In this document: positions 9,110 through 17,005 of the stretch, one piece after another
Layout of the letters: each line of letters starts with the position of its first letter
Numbering within the stretch: position 1 is the stretch's first letter
DNA from: an uncultured Bacteroidia bacterium
GTDB taxonomy: Bacteria > Bacteroidota > Bacteroidia > Bacteroidales > F082
Reading direction: 5' to 3'
DNA: 59,605 nucleotides
NCBI GenBank assembly: GCA_902802535.1
Contig: CADCML010000041.1
Coordinates: 1-59,605, forward strand
Made by a program: the position numbers and the translations under genes
The notes under the pieces: model-generated
Database searches by the model: none
What the model was told of the DNA's origin: nothing
What the model saw: only the letters and a program-made list of their open reading frames with translations

Positions 9110-10396
9110 ATGAAAAGAAATATCATACTTTTGGCAATCATTGCCTTGATTTTCAGCGGTTGCCGCAAAGAAGCCGACTATCATCCTTATATCGGCGAAA
9201 ACGATAAATTGGCCTACGACAGCTATTCCACCCAGTTTGAATACCTGTGGAAATGCATCAGCACGGGCTATGTGTTCTGGGACGTTGACGAAACGAATTG
9301 GGATGCCGTCTACGCTGAATATATGCCCAAGTTCAAGGCCCTGGACGCAAAACATGAGGCTGGTCAGGACGTGACCCTCGCGGAGTTGGAGACCTTGTAC
9401 AAGGGAGCGATGGGCGGCATGAGAGACCACCACATGAACATTGCGGTGAGGAACCTGTTCCCTTCGCCCAACGACAACGTCTCTTATTTTAGCGTCCGTC
9501 CCGGAATGATGGAAGTGGAGCATAGGGATTATTATAGCGAGCCGCTTAGGGACGCTCAAGATAATCTGATCGCTTTCCTTGACAACGACATTGACGCGCA
9601 ATACGAGTTGGCGGCGCATGAATCGGCTACGGCTTTTGTGGAGGAGGTTGGCGGACAGGTCACCTACCATTATTGCCTTTTCACCCTTCCCGACGGGCGC
9701 AAGATTCCCTACCTCTGGCAGTCGATGGCATGTATCACACCCGTCATGCACACTTTGGGCGGCTCAGACCCTGCCAGCGCTGCTGCTGATGTCGTCGACC
9801 ATTGGCTGAAGGCCATCAAGGAGACGCCGCGTGAGCAGTTGGCCGGCATCATCCTCGACAACCGCTGCAACACCGGCGGCTATCAGGACGACCTCGACTA
9901 CCTGATTGGCTCGTTCCTCAATGAGAAAACAGAAATCATGAAAACACGTTATAAGGAAGGTCCCGGCAGGTTGGAGCATTCCGTTTGGACACCTTATTAT
10001 ATTGAGCCACAAAGCCGATACCACCGCGACATCACCGCCGAGAACATCCCATACGTCATCCTTTGCGATATCTTCTCCATCAGCATGGGCGAGATAGAGC
10101 CTGCAACCGTCAAGGCCGTGCTGCCCACGAGTCATATCATCGGTGAGCGCACTTTCGGTGCCACTGGGCCACTGCAACCCACCACTTCTATCGACCTCAA
10201 CTATGGCGGCCCGTTTGGCAGCATCAGCTCCATGCGCCATTATGTTTACACTTCAACGTTTGAATGTTCGATTGGAGGCAAAGTGCTTGAAGGCGTAGGC
10301 CTTACGCCCGACCAGACTGTGCTCCGCAAAGACCACAACGGCAATTTCAAGGCACAACTTGACGCTGCCTTTGAATACATTAAGAGCGTGCATTGA
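9110..10396 (+). CDS. S41-family peptidase, lipoprotein
   Basis: This 428-aa protein has a lipoprotein signal (residues 1-19 with lipobox FSGC), so it should be lipid-anchored in the envelope. The second half matches the S41 (C-terminal processing/tricorn core) fold: IPYVILCDIFSISMGEIEP corresponds to the region with the catalytic serine, followed by IIGERTFGATGPLQP, which matches the family's 'iGe.T.G' motif. GIILDNRCNTGGYQDD corresponds to the DLRgNgGG region. No PDZ domain is obvious. It is probably co-transcribed with the barrel gene 24 bp upstream. Substrate unknown. Confidence 0.85.
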   Translation: MKRNIILLAIIALIFSGCRKEADYHPYIGENDKLAYDSYSTQFEYLWKCISTGYVFWDVDETNWDAVYAEYMPKFKALDAKHEAGQDVTLAELETLYKGAMGGMRDHHMNIAVRNLFPSPNDNVSYFSVRPGMMEVEHRDYYSEPLRDAQDNLIAFLDNDIDAQYELAAHESATAFVEEVGGQVTYHYCLFTLPDGRKIPYLWQSMACITPVMHTLGGSDPASAAADVVDHWLKAIKETPREQLAGIILDNRCNTGGYQDDLDYLIGSFLNEKTEIMKTRYKEGPGRLEHSVWTPYYIEPQSRYHRDITAENIPYVILCDIFSISMGEIEPATVKAVLPTSHIIGERTFGATGPLQPTTSIDLNYGGPFGSISSMRHYVYTSTFECSIGGKVLEGVGLTPDQTVLRKDHNGNFKAQLDAAFEYIKSVH

Positions 10397-10429
10397 TAGA
10401 TTGTCACGCCATCCAGAAAAATTGCAAGC

Positions 10430-11080
10430 TTAATTTGCAATGAATGGATACATCTTCCTGATGTTGTCGGCGAGGAACTGCGCCACGAGGTCAGTGGGGA
10501 ACTGGGTGATGTTGAACACGAAATCGTAGTTTCGGGCATCGTAACGCGACACGCCTGCGACAGTCTTTGTATAGGTGTCGCGGGCTTCGTCGATTTTATC
10601 GATGCGCATGCTGGCAGCATCCTCGTCCAAGGCATACTTTTCCATGATGCGTTTCACGCGGGCTTTCCTGTCGGCGATGAAGAAAATTCTCATGGCGTAA
10701 GGGTGGTTCCTGAAGATATGGAAACCTGTGCGTCCGATGATGACGCACGACTCCTGCGCGGCCAATTCGCGGAGGAGATGTGTTTCGGCAAGATAGATTT
10801 GTTGCGAGGTCACCTCACGGTCTTCTTGCGATGTGTAACCACCCCGTCCGACGGCGCCGAACTGTTGGTAGAACCGGCAGAAGTCATTCCACCAGTTGGC
10901 TTTGGTGGCTTTAATTTTCTGCATTTCATCAACGGTCAGGTTGAATTTGGAGGTCAAGGTGTCGAGAACGGCCTTGTCGTAAACATTGACGCCGAGCAGC
11001 TCGCCGAGCTTGTAGGCGATTTCCCTGCCACCCGAACCGAACTCACGGTTGATGGCGATAACGAATTTCGGTTTTTCCAT
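10430..11080 (-). CDS. cytidylate kinase-like family protein
   Basis: This 216-aa soluble protein begins with a P-loop nucleotide-binding segment, VIAINREFGSGGREIAYKLGELLG. DKAVLDTL, IIGRTGFHI and the LID-like arginine region DRKARVKRIM follow. This is the cytidylate-kinase-like family (distinct from canonical Cmk) that is common in anaerobic Firmicutes and Bacteroidota; its phosphoryl acceptor is not known. The ATG at 11080 fits both the P-loop position and the promoter at 11101-11108. It is divergent from the FAD oxidoreductase gene and convergent with the S41 peptidase gene. Confidence 0.85.
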   Translation of the reverse strand: MEKPKFVIAINREFGSGGREIAYKLGELLGVNVYDKAVLDTLTSKFNLTVDEMQKIKATKANWWNDFCRFYQQFGAVGRGGYTSQEDREVTSQQIYLAETHLLRELAAQESCVIIGRTGFHIFRNHPYAMRIFFIADRKARVKRIMEKYALDEDAASMRIDKIDEARDTYTKTVAGVSRYDARNYDFVFNITQFPTDLVAQFLADNIRKMYPFIAN

Positions 11081-11100
11081 CGTTGTAAGATTTGATGGGA

Positions 11101-11108
11101 CAAAAGTA
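11101..11108 (-). promoter_or_regulatory. -7 box TACTTTTG for the cytidylate-kinase-like gene
   Basis: The minus-strand reading TACTTTTG fits TAnnTTTG, 20 nt upstream of the start codon at 11080. Confidence 0.65.
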
Positions 11109-11142
11109 CAAAAATGAATTGAAATCCTACTATTATTTTGTT

Positions 11143-11150
11143 TATCTTTG
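11143..11150 (+). promoter_or_regulatory. -7 box TATCTTTG directly before the FAD oxidoreductase ATG
   Basis: A perfect TAnnTTTG box ends only 8 nt before the ATG at 11159, which predicts a leaderless or almost leaderless transcript. Confidence 0.65.
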
Positions 11151-11158
11151 CGGAATTT

Positions 11159-12619
11159 ATGAAAAGAGTGATTGTCATCGGGGCAGGGATTTCCGGCTTG
11201 ACGTCGGCGGTGTATGCGCGCCGGTCGGGTTTCGAGGTGGTGGTGCTGGAGAAAGCGGGAAGTCCCGGAGGTGTTTCCACCACCTGGAGCCGCAAGGGTT
11301 ACACCTTTGAGGGCGGTGTCCATTGGCTTATCGGGGCCAAGGAGGACTTGCCGCTTCATGCGGTGTGGATAGAAACGGGTGCCCTGCAAGAAAACAATCC
11401 GGTTTTTTATAAAGACCCTATCTATACCTTGGTGGACGATGCTGGGCAAATGTTCCTGCGAAGAGATTTGGAAGGGCTGGAAATCACGGGCTTGCGCGAC
11501 AAATTTGCCTTGGCTTTGCTGCGCTTCCATTTGGGTTGTTTTCGCCATTTCCATTCTCCCATAATGGACATGCCAGGGCTCAAGTCACGTTATCCCCGTG
11601 GTTTCCATCCCATGGAGTTCGTGCGGATGCTGCCTGCCGTCATCATGACGCCTTTCCTGTTGTTGGAAAGTGCCACAGGCTATGCGCGACGATTCAAGAA
11701 TCCCCGCATCCGTACCTTGCTTGGGGCGGTGGTAGACCCTGACATCAATGCGCTTTCCTTCATCTATACCTTGAGCACCTTCAGCGCTGGAGACAGTGGC
11801 TATCCCCGAGGTGGTTCCCTTCGGATGGCGCAGAACATGGCGGATTGCCTCACCTCACTCGGCGGGGAAATCCGCTACCATACACCGGCCCTTTCCCTTT
11901 CAAGGGAAGGCGATGCCGTATGCGTGCAAACGGCTTCCGAAACACTTCAAGCCGATGCGGTGATTATTTCCATGGATGCCCGTAAAGCCATCGACAAGCT
12001 TTTTGGCGAGCCTTTGCAGGAACGATGGGCGCAACGGATGCGCAAACATCTGAAAACCACACAGTGCATGTTCATCGGTTTGGGCATCAAGGCCGATTTG
12101 AGTGCCTATCCCCGTTCGATGCAATTGGTGCTCCCGCGTCCTTTTACGGTGGCGGGTATCACCTATAAAACATTGGTTGTCAATAATTATGCACATGAAA
12201 CCGCGTATGCGCCACCAGGTTGCACCGTGCTCACCTGCCTCCTTCATGGCGACAGCTATGCCTACTGGGCGGCAGCCAAGTCCGACGGTAGTTATGCGGC
12301 AAAGAAACAGGAAACGATAGCGCTACTCATCGACCGCCTTTCCGACAGGATACCCGAAGTCAAAACCTTCGTGGAAGTGACCGACATGGCGACACCGCTC
12401 ACCTACGAACGCTACTGCGACACCTATCAGGGAAGCTACATGAGCCATTGGGAGGCTGGCAAGCGTGTCCCGCACGCCCCCATGCGCTATGCTCCTGGCA
12501 TCTATTTCACGGGACAACGGGTGAGTTTATCAGGCGGATTGCCACCCGCAGCGGAAACCGGACACCGTACAGCCCAAACCTTGTGCAAGGATTTCGGGGT
12601 GGAATTTGTTTGTCGTTAG
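11159..12619 (+). CDS. NAD(P)/FAD-dependent oxidoreductase, CrtI/RetSat-like
   Basis: This 486-aa flavoprotein opens with the dinucleotide-binding motif VIGAGISGLTSAVYARRSGF and the following EKAGSPGGVS typical of phytoene desaturase/carotenoid isomerase-like enzymes. The C-terminal FAD-contact motif IYFTGQRVSLSGGLPPAAETG is also present. Such enzymes catalyse (de)saturation or isomerisation of isoprenoid or retinoid chains. No other carotenoid genes are nearby, so the substrate is open. The ATG at 11159 places the Rossmann motif at residue 5. The next genes downstream are on the opposite strand. Confidence 0.85.
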   Translation: MKRVIVIGAGISGLTSAVYARRSGFEVVVLEKAGSPGGVSTTWSRKGYTFEGGVHWLIGAKEDLPLHAVWIETGALQENNPVFYKDPIYTLVDDAGQMFLRRDLEGLEITGLRDKFALALLRFHLGCFRHFHSPIMDMPGLKSRYPRGFHPMEFVRMLPAVIMTPFLLLESATGYARRFKNPRIRTLLGAVVDPDINALSFIYTLSTFSAGDSGYPRGGSLRMAQNMADCLTSLGGEIRYHTPALSLSREGDAVCVQTASETLQADAVIISMDARKAIDKLFGEPLQERWAQRMRKHLKTTQCMFIGLGIKADLSAYPRSMQLVLPRPFTVAGITYKTLVVNNYAHETAYAPPGCTVLTCLLHGDSYAYWAAAKSDGSYAAKKQETIALLIDRLSDRIPEVKTFVEVTDMATPLTYERYCDTYQGSYMSHWEAGKRVPHAPMRYAPGIYFTGQRVSLSGGLPPAAETGHRTAQTLCKDFGVEFVCR

Positions 12620-12688
12620 TTTTGTTTAAGCAAAGTACGACATCCTGGGTGGCCTCATGGCCAGTTATGACTTCATAGTTGCTCAGGA

Positions 12689-14200
12689 CTATTCCCCACA
12701 CATTTCCAGCACCTTCCTGAAACTTTCAATTCCAATTTCCAGATTCTCAATGATTTCGCTTGCAATTTCATCGGGTTCTGGGAGGTTGTCGAGGTCGGTG
12801 AGGCTTTTGTCCTTAATCCAAAAGATGTCGAGGTTGGTCTTGTCGCGGGCGATGATTTCTTCGTAGGTGAATTTGCGCCAACGGCCTTCGGGATTTTCCT
12901 CGCTCCACGTTTCGGTGCGCAGGTTGCGGTTTTCAGGGTTGTAGCACTTGATGAAGTCTGATAAATCTTCAAATGTCAGCGGCGACTTTTTCAAGGTGTG
13001 GTGGATATTGGTGCGGTAATCGTAAATCCATATCTCTTTGGTCTGTACTTCTTTGCTTGCCGGACGGTTGTCAAAGAAAAGCACGTTTGCCTTCACGCCA
13101 TTGGCGTAGAAAATGCCGGTAGGCAGGCGTAAAATGGTATGCAGTTCGGTGGTTTTCATCAGTTGCTTGCGGATTTCCTCGCCTGCACCGCCCTCAAAAA
13201 GCACATTATCAGGCAAGACGACCGCCGCCTGACCGTTGATTTTCAGCAAGGTCTTGATATGCTGAAGGAAATTCAGTTGCTTGTTGGAGGTGGTTTCCCA
13301 AAAATCCTGACGGTTATAACTCAAATCCTCCTTCTCCACTTCGCCGTCCTCATTGGTAATGGTGATGCTACTCTTTTTGCCGAAGGGCGGATTGGTGAGC
13401 ACATAGTCGTAGCGATTGCCCGTGTCTGACACAAGGGCATCGTTGGGCGAAATGAAGTCCTCGCTGTCGAGTTCGCCGATGTTGTGCAGATAGAGGTTCA
13501 TCAGGCAAAGACGGCGCGTGTTGGCCACAATCTCGTTGCCGAAAAAGGTCTTTTTCTTCAAGAACAGTTTCTGGTCTTTGTTCAACGGTTGGGCTGCAAT
13601 GTAATCGTATGAGGCAAGGAAGAACCCGCCCGTTCCGCAGGCCGGGTCGATGATGGTCTTTTCGGGCTTCGGGCGCACACAGGCTACCATGGCACGAATC
13701 AAGGCACGAGGCGTAAAGTACTGACCTGCGCCGCTCTTGGTGTCTTCGGCGTTCTTTTCGAGCAAGCCTTCGTAAATCTTGCCCTTCACATCGGAGCCCA
13801 TCAGCGACCAATTCTCGCGGTTGATCATCTCGATGACGCGCAGCAGTTTGGCCGGGTCCTGAATCTTGTTCTGGCTCTTGGTGTAGATTTGCCCGAGCAT
13901 CCCTTTCTCCGTGCCAAGGCTGCGAAGCATCTGCACATAATAGGCTTCAAGTTCGGCACCGCGCTTACTCGTCAAGGTTTCCCAGTCGCACATTTCGCCA
14001 TCGGGGATTTCCTTTCCCTCGGCATCCTTCAGGTGCGGGAACTTCAACCCCTTGTTGTAAGGCGGTTTGTTCATCTCGTCGGCCATCTTCAGGAAGAGCA
14101 GATAGGTGATTTGCTCCAAATAGTCGCCGTAACTCACGCCATCGTCACGAAGGACGTTGGCCATGTTCCATATTTTCGATATGATGGTTGATTCTGTCAT
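12689..14200 (-). CDS. hsdM: type I restriction-modification DNA methyltransferase, HsdM
   Basis: This 503-aa N6-adenine methyltransferase is the M subunit of a type I R-M enzyme. An N-terminal helical HsdM_N domain (1-150) precedes the SAM-binding motif I DPACGTGGFF (185-194) and the catalytic motif IV NPPF (270-273). It works with HsdS to methylate and with HsdR to cleave. It begins 3 bp after the DUF3307 stop codon and has no promoter of its own. Its expression is therefore predicted to depend on the satD promoter or on read-through from hsdR. The C terminus (EMCGE) lies 69 bp from the convergent FAD oxidoreductase gene. Confidence 0.95.
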   Translation of the reverse strand: MTESTIISKIWNMANVLRDDGVSYGDYLEQITYLLFLKMADEMNKPPYNKGLKFPHLKDAEGKEIPDGEMCDWETLTSKRGAELEAYYVQMLRSLGTEKGMLGQIYTKSQNKIQDPAKLLRVIEMINRENWSLMGSDVKGKIYEGLLEKNAEDTKSGAGQYFTPRALIRAMVACVRPKPEKTIIDPACGTGGFFLASYDYIAAQPLNKDQKLFLKKKTFFGNEIVANTRRLCLMNLYLHNIGELDSEDFISPNDALVSDTGNRYDYVLTNPPFGKKSSITITNEDGEVEKEDLSYNRQDFWETTSNKQLNFLQHIKTLLKINGQAAVVLPDNVLFEGGAGEEIRKQLMKTTELHTILRLPTGIFYANGVKANVLFFDNRPASKEVQTKEIWIYDYRTNIHHTLKKSPLTFEDLSDFIKCYNPENRNLRTETWSEENPEGRWRKFTYEEIIARDKTNLDIFWIKDKSLTDLDNLPEPDEIASEIIENLEIGIESFRKVLEMCGE

Positions 14201-14203
14201 TTT

Positions 14204-14923
14204 TTATAAATAATTCAGCGTCGCTTTCATTAACATTCCTACACAAACGGCCAATCCGAAACTCAAAAGAGAGCCTATCAATATATATTCAGTCCGTTTT
14301 ATCTCTTTTTCATTTTTAAGTTCACCAAACCTAAATATTGATTTTGCCGCCAATAAGAAACCTATTCCCTCATAGTAGGACATCAGGATGAAAGTCATTA
14401 TCAGGAAACGTTCAATATAGCCAATCCACAATCCGCCATTTTTAAGTCCGTTTTCCTTTGGCTCGAAGTCAAAAGTGTCCATTATAATTTTTGCAGTAAT
14501 ACCAAAAGGCTTTAGTGCAATCAGGTATCCCAATGCATATATTAGAACTTTTAACCACTTCTTGTCAATTTCTATGGATTGATTTATGCAAACCTGCCAC
14601 ACAAAAACTCCTAATACAAGTATATGAAAGAATTGGTCTATAAAGAAATAGACTGCACTGTCTTTATGTTTTTTCTTTAAACCATCCGTTACCAAGTGCG
14701 AAATGCCGACTGCAACAAAAGAGACTATGGTCAGCCAACATAGGCGTGTCAACAAGAAAACGGCACTTGAAACTGCCAAAGCATATATAAAGCAGTGCAA
14801 ATACAAATATTTTGACTTAAAGCCTTCGTCCGTTTTTGAATCCACCCATTTAGACGGTTGAAAATAAAAATCAAACAAAACATGGACGAGCAAAAAGATA
14901 GTAATGACAAATATTGTATTCAT
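14204..14923 (-). CDS. DUF3307 polytopic membrane protein paired with SatD
   Basis: This 239-aa membrane protein has about six hydrophobic helices. His/Asp/Gln residues recur inside or next to the helices at family-conserved positions: H14, D18 and Q22 (HVLFDFYFQ), H43 (YLHCF), H76 and D80 (GISHLVTD), and D96 and H100 (FIDQFFH). The pattern recalls the DUF457/YdjM group of membrane metal-dependent hydrolases, suggesting a metal-bound active site in the membrane (inference). Its start overlaps the SatD stop by 4 bp (ATGA-type), implying translational coupling, and hsdM follows after 3 bp. Function not established. Confidence 0.75.
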   Translation of the reverse strand: MNTIFVITIFLLVHVLFDFYFQPSKWVDSKTDEGFKSKYLYLHCFIYALAVSSAVFLLTRLCWLTIVSFVAVGISHLVTDGLKKKHKDSAVYFFIDQFFHILVLGVFVWQVCINQSIEIDKKWLKVLIYALGYLIALKPFGITAKIIMDTFDFEPKENGLKNGGLWIGYIERFLIMTFILMSYYEGIGFLLAAKSIFRFGELKNEKEIKRTEYILIGSLLSFGLAVCVGMLMKATLNYL

Positions 14924-15642
14924 AGCAATGTTGGTATTAGTTTTTCAAAATAATCACATAAACTCAATATTTCATCAATGTGTCCTCCGGATTTTCGTCG
15001 ACTTATGGTAGTTTGGGTTATTCCATATTCTTTTTCCAATTCAAGCTGTGTTTTGTTTGGGTATTCAATACATTCGGCTGCCAATTCAGACTGTGCTTCG
15101 GTCCAGTCTTGTACAATTCCTCCTCCTAAACGCAATAACAAATCAAGTTGAGACTGCATCATCGAGTATTCTTCAACACCTTGTATCCTAATGGCTAATT
15201 GTTCATTATATTTCATTTTATCCAATGTGTGTCCCGATAACACAAACGCTTCACCATCAGAATTTAGAACGGTTTCGGAACGATATGAAACATCTCCTAT
15301 TCCTATGGCTATTCTTGCATCCCATAATCTTTTGCTATTGCTTTTTCGCGCGTATTTTGACAAATAGGGTTCGTATTGCATCTCGTTTCTTCCGTAAATC
15401 GACCGCAACCTTGCTCGCAAAAACAAGGCAACTCGTAATGCAAATTCAGGCTCATCAACTAGAAGTTGAAAGCTGTCGCCTCTAAAAAACTCTAATCTAG
15501 CAGTATCGTGCCAGCCTCGTCGAATAGCAAAAGAATGATATACGCGTGCCATATAATCATATACTTGTTGCCTGTTTTCAATTGGAATTTGGCGAGAATT
15601 GATGAGATCACCTGTAATTACAGCAACTTTTGTTGTTTCCAT
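14920..15642 (-). CDS. SatD-family protein: nucleotide-cyclase-like domain plus HTH
   Basis: This is a 240-aa soluble protein. Residues 1-155 follow the order of conserved elements of class III nucleotide cyclases/GGDEF folds. VAVITGDLINSR has a possible metal ligand at D12, FFRGDSFQLLV at D56, and then come ARIAIGIGDVSY (109-120) and SDGEAFVLSGHTLDKM (128-143). Residues 197-222 form a helix-turn-helix (ELEKEYGITQTTISRRK). The family is named for SatD of streptococci. Cyclase activity is my inference from motif order, not an established fact. It is the first gene of a SatD-DUF3307-hsdM unit with its own promoter and candidate operators. Confidence 0.75.
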   Translation of the reverse strand: METTKVAVITGDLINSRQIPIENRQQVYDYMARVYHSFAIRRGWHDTARLEFFRGDSFQLLVDEPEFALRVALFLRARLRSIYGRNEMQYEPYLSKYARKSNSKRLWDARIAIGIGDVSYRSETVLNSDGEAFVLSGHTLDKMKYNEQLAIRIQGVEEYSMMQSQLDLLLRLGGGIVQDWTEAQSELAAECIEYPNKTQLELEKEYGITQTTISRRKSGGHIDEILSLCDYFEKLIPTLL

Positions 15643-15664
15643 AATCTAATAGTATTAACGGCTG

Positions 15665-15672
15665 CAAATATA
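15665..15672 (-). promoter_or_regulatory. -7 box TATATTTG of the satD unit
   Basis: The minus-strand TATATTTG fits TAnnTTTG, 22 nt upstream of the SatD start. No clear TTTG -33 element lies at the expected distance; the position is occupied by a candidate operator, which would fit an activator-dependent promoter. Confidence 0.6.
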
Positions 15673-15680
15673 CAAAAAAA

Positions 15681-15756
15681 TATGTATCATATAAATCATT
15701 TTTAATTTTATGCGCTATATGATTCATATTTTGGTTTATGTACTATATGGCTCATA
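15681..15756. promoter_or_regulatory. three-copy candidate operator array upstream of satD
   Basis: Copies at 15707-15728 (+) and 15735-15756 (+) share 18 of 22 bases around the core CTATATGnnTCATA, spaced 28 bp apart. A third, inverted copy at 15681-15702 (-) matches the first at 15 of 22. The core TATGA-n-TCATA is close to palindromic, as expected for a dimeric HTH protein such as SatD. The outermost copy overlaps the last codons of hsdS. Confidence 0.5.
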
Positions 15757-16939
15757 AATCAAATTCCCCGCTAAATGCCTTCTTCAGTATGCTTTGCCTG
15801 AGTGCCTCGGTTTTTTGCAAGGCTTCGGCAATGCTTGCCTCGGCAGCCTCGGCCTGCGACAGACGGCTCTCTATCTCCACAACTATGTGCTGCTGCTCGG
15901 CGAGCGGGGGAAGGGGGATTATAAGATTTTGTAATTCAACAGAATTAATATTGTTTACTCCGCTAGTTGATTTAGCTTTATCTTCTATTTGGATTCTCAA
16001 ATTGTGAGATTCCAATGTAAGTGTCAGGAATTTTGAATTTACTTTTTCGGGGAAAGGCCTTAATCTAATTAAGTACCCTGCAAAAAGATATTTTTCTTCT
16101 TTAGACGAAATAAGTGCACATTTTCCAACCAAATCGACACTTCCATTTGACCTAATAGTTAACAAGTCGCCTTCTTTCAAAGCATATTTTTCTTTTTCTT
16201 CGTCTGAAAAAACAGCGAATTTTAAATCATCATCTATTATGTAACCATTTCCTATGTTTGGAATTCGAAGAACCCCTGTTCCTACAATATCATAATCACA
16301 CTTTTTTGAAGTTCCATAAGTTGGTTTTTCTATTACTTCTCCCAACTTCACCATTTCCCACTTCCCATCATCATTATTCAGCCAATGGTTGAGCACGGCC
16401 TGTCGGTATGTTTTCAGTTGCTGCTGTGCGGTGCGCAGGTGCTCTGCGGCCTTGTCGAGTTCGGCGAAGAGAGATTCTATGCGGGCTACTATGGCTTGCT
16501 GGGTGGGGAGAGGGGGGAGAGGGATGGGGATTTCTACCAAATTGCCTTGAGTAAGTTTCAAACGAGTTGTGCCATTAACATAATCCTTATAATCAAACGA
16601 GTTAAGGTAGTAATTCAAATATTGGTTACAAGACACACCTTTTTTCCCTGATATTATATGGGCGTGATTATTAACCCACGTCTTACCTGTAATGATATAA
16701 GATTTAGGTTTGAATGGCTCTAAAAATGGTGCGCCATCTTCTCCAACTAACACGTATTCACCATCTGTCAAATACTCATCAATTAATCCGACCTGACCTG
16801 TTGCTCCATAATAAGGATACAAGTCACTTTCGCTTTTTCCTTGGATTCTTTTGGCTCGTTCAGTTGAATTTATCGGTTTTCTAAAAGAATCTAATATTTC
16901 GGCGATTTCGCCTAATTTATATGTTGGGTAGGGGGGCAT
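15752..16939 (-). CDS. hsdS: type I restriction enzyme specificity subunit, HsdS
   Basis: This 395-aa specificity subunit has two target-recognition domains (about 1-140 and 195-345). Each is followed by a conserved helical spacer (IPIPLPPLPTQQAIVARIESLFAELD... near 136-190 and LIIPLPPLAEQQHIVVEIESRL... near 340-390). It chooses the bipartite DNA site for HsdM and HsdR. The TRD-coding parts are clearly more AT-rich than the spacer-coding parts, a common sign of TRD exchange. It starts 66 bp after the MBL protein gene. A gap of 109 bp with operators separates it from satD. Confidence 0.93.
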   Translation of the reverse strand: MPPYPTYKLGEIAEILDSFRKPINSTERAKRIQGKSESDLYPYYGATGQVGLIDEYLTDGEYVLVGEDGAPFLEPFKPKSYIITGKTWVNNHAHIISGKKGVSCNQYLNYYLNSFDYKDYVNGTTRLKLTQGNLVEIPIPLPPLPTQQAIVARIESLFAELDKAAEHLRTAQQQLKTYRQAVLNHWLNNDDGKWEMVKLGEVIEKPTYGTSKKCDYDIVGTGVLRIPNIGNGYIIDDDLKFAVFSDEEKEKYALKEGDLLTIRSNGSVDLVGKCALISSKEEKYLFAGYLIRLRPFPEKVNSKFLTLTLESHNLRIQIEDKAKSTSGVNNINSVELQNLIIPLPPLAEQQHIVVEIESRLSQAEAAEASIAEALQKTEALRQSILKKAFSGEFDL

Positions 16940-17005
16940 AATAATACTTTCATTTATTTAGAAAAGATATTCCAATTTGGGACCCTAGTACACGTCAGAA
17001 ACATG

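Noticed and set aside
8327-9751. A 474-codon minus-strand open frame covering the barrel and S41 peptidase genes
   Set aside because: It runs antisense across two well-supported genes and the gap between them, with no domain, signal or promoter of its own.
10430-11554. Longer N-terminal extension of the cytidylate-kinase-like protein (start at 11554)
   Set aside because: The extra 158 residues would lie antisense to the FAD oxidoreductase gene and across both promoters; the conserved P-loop begins right after the ATG at 11080.
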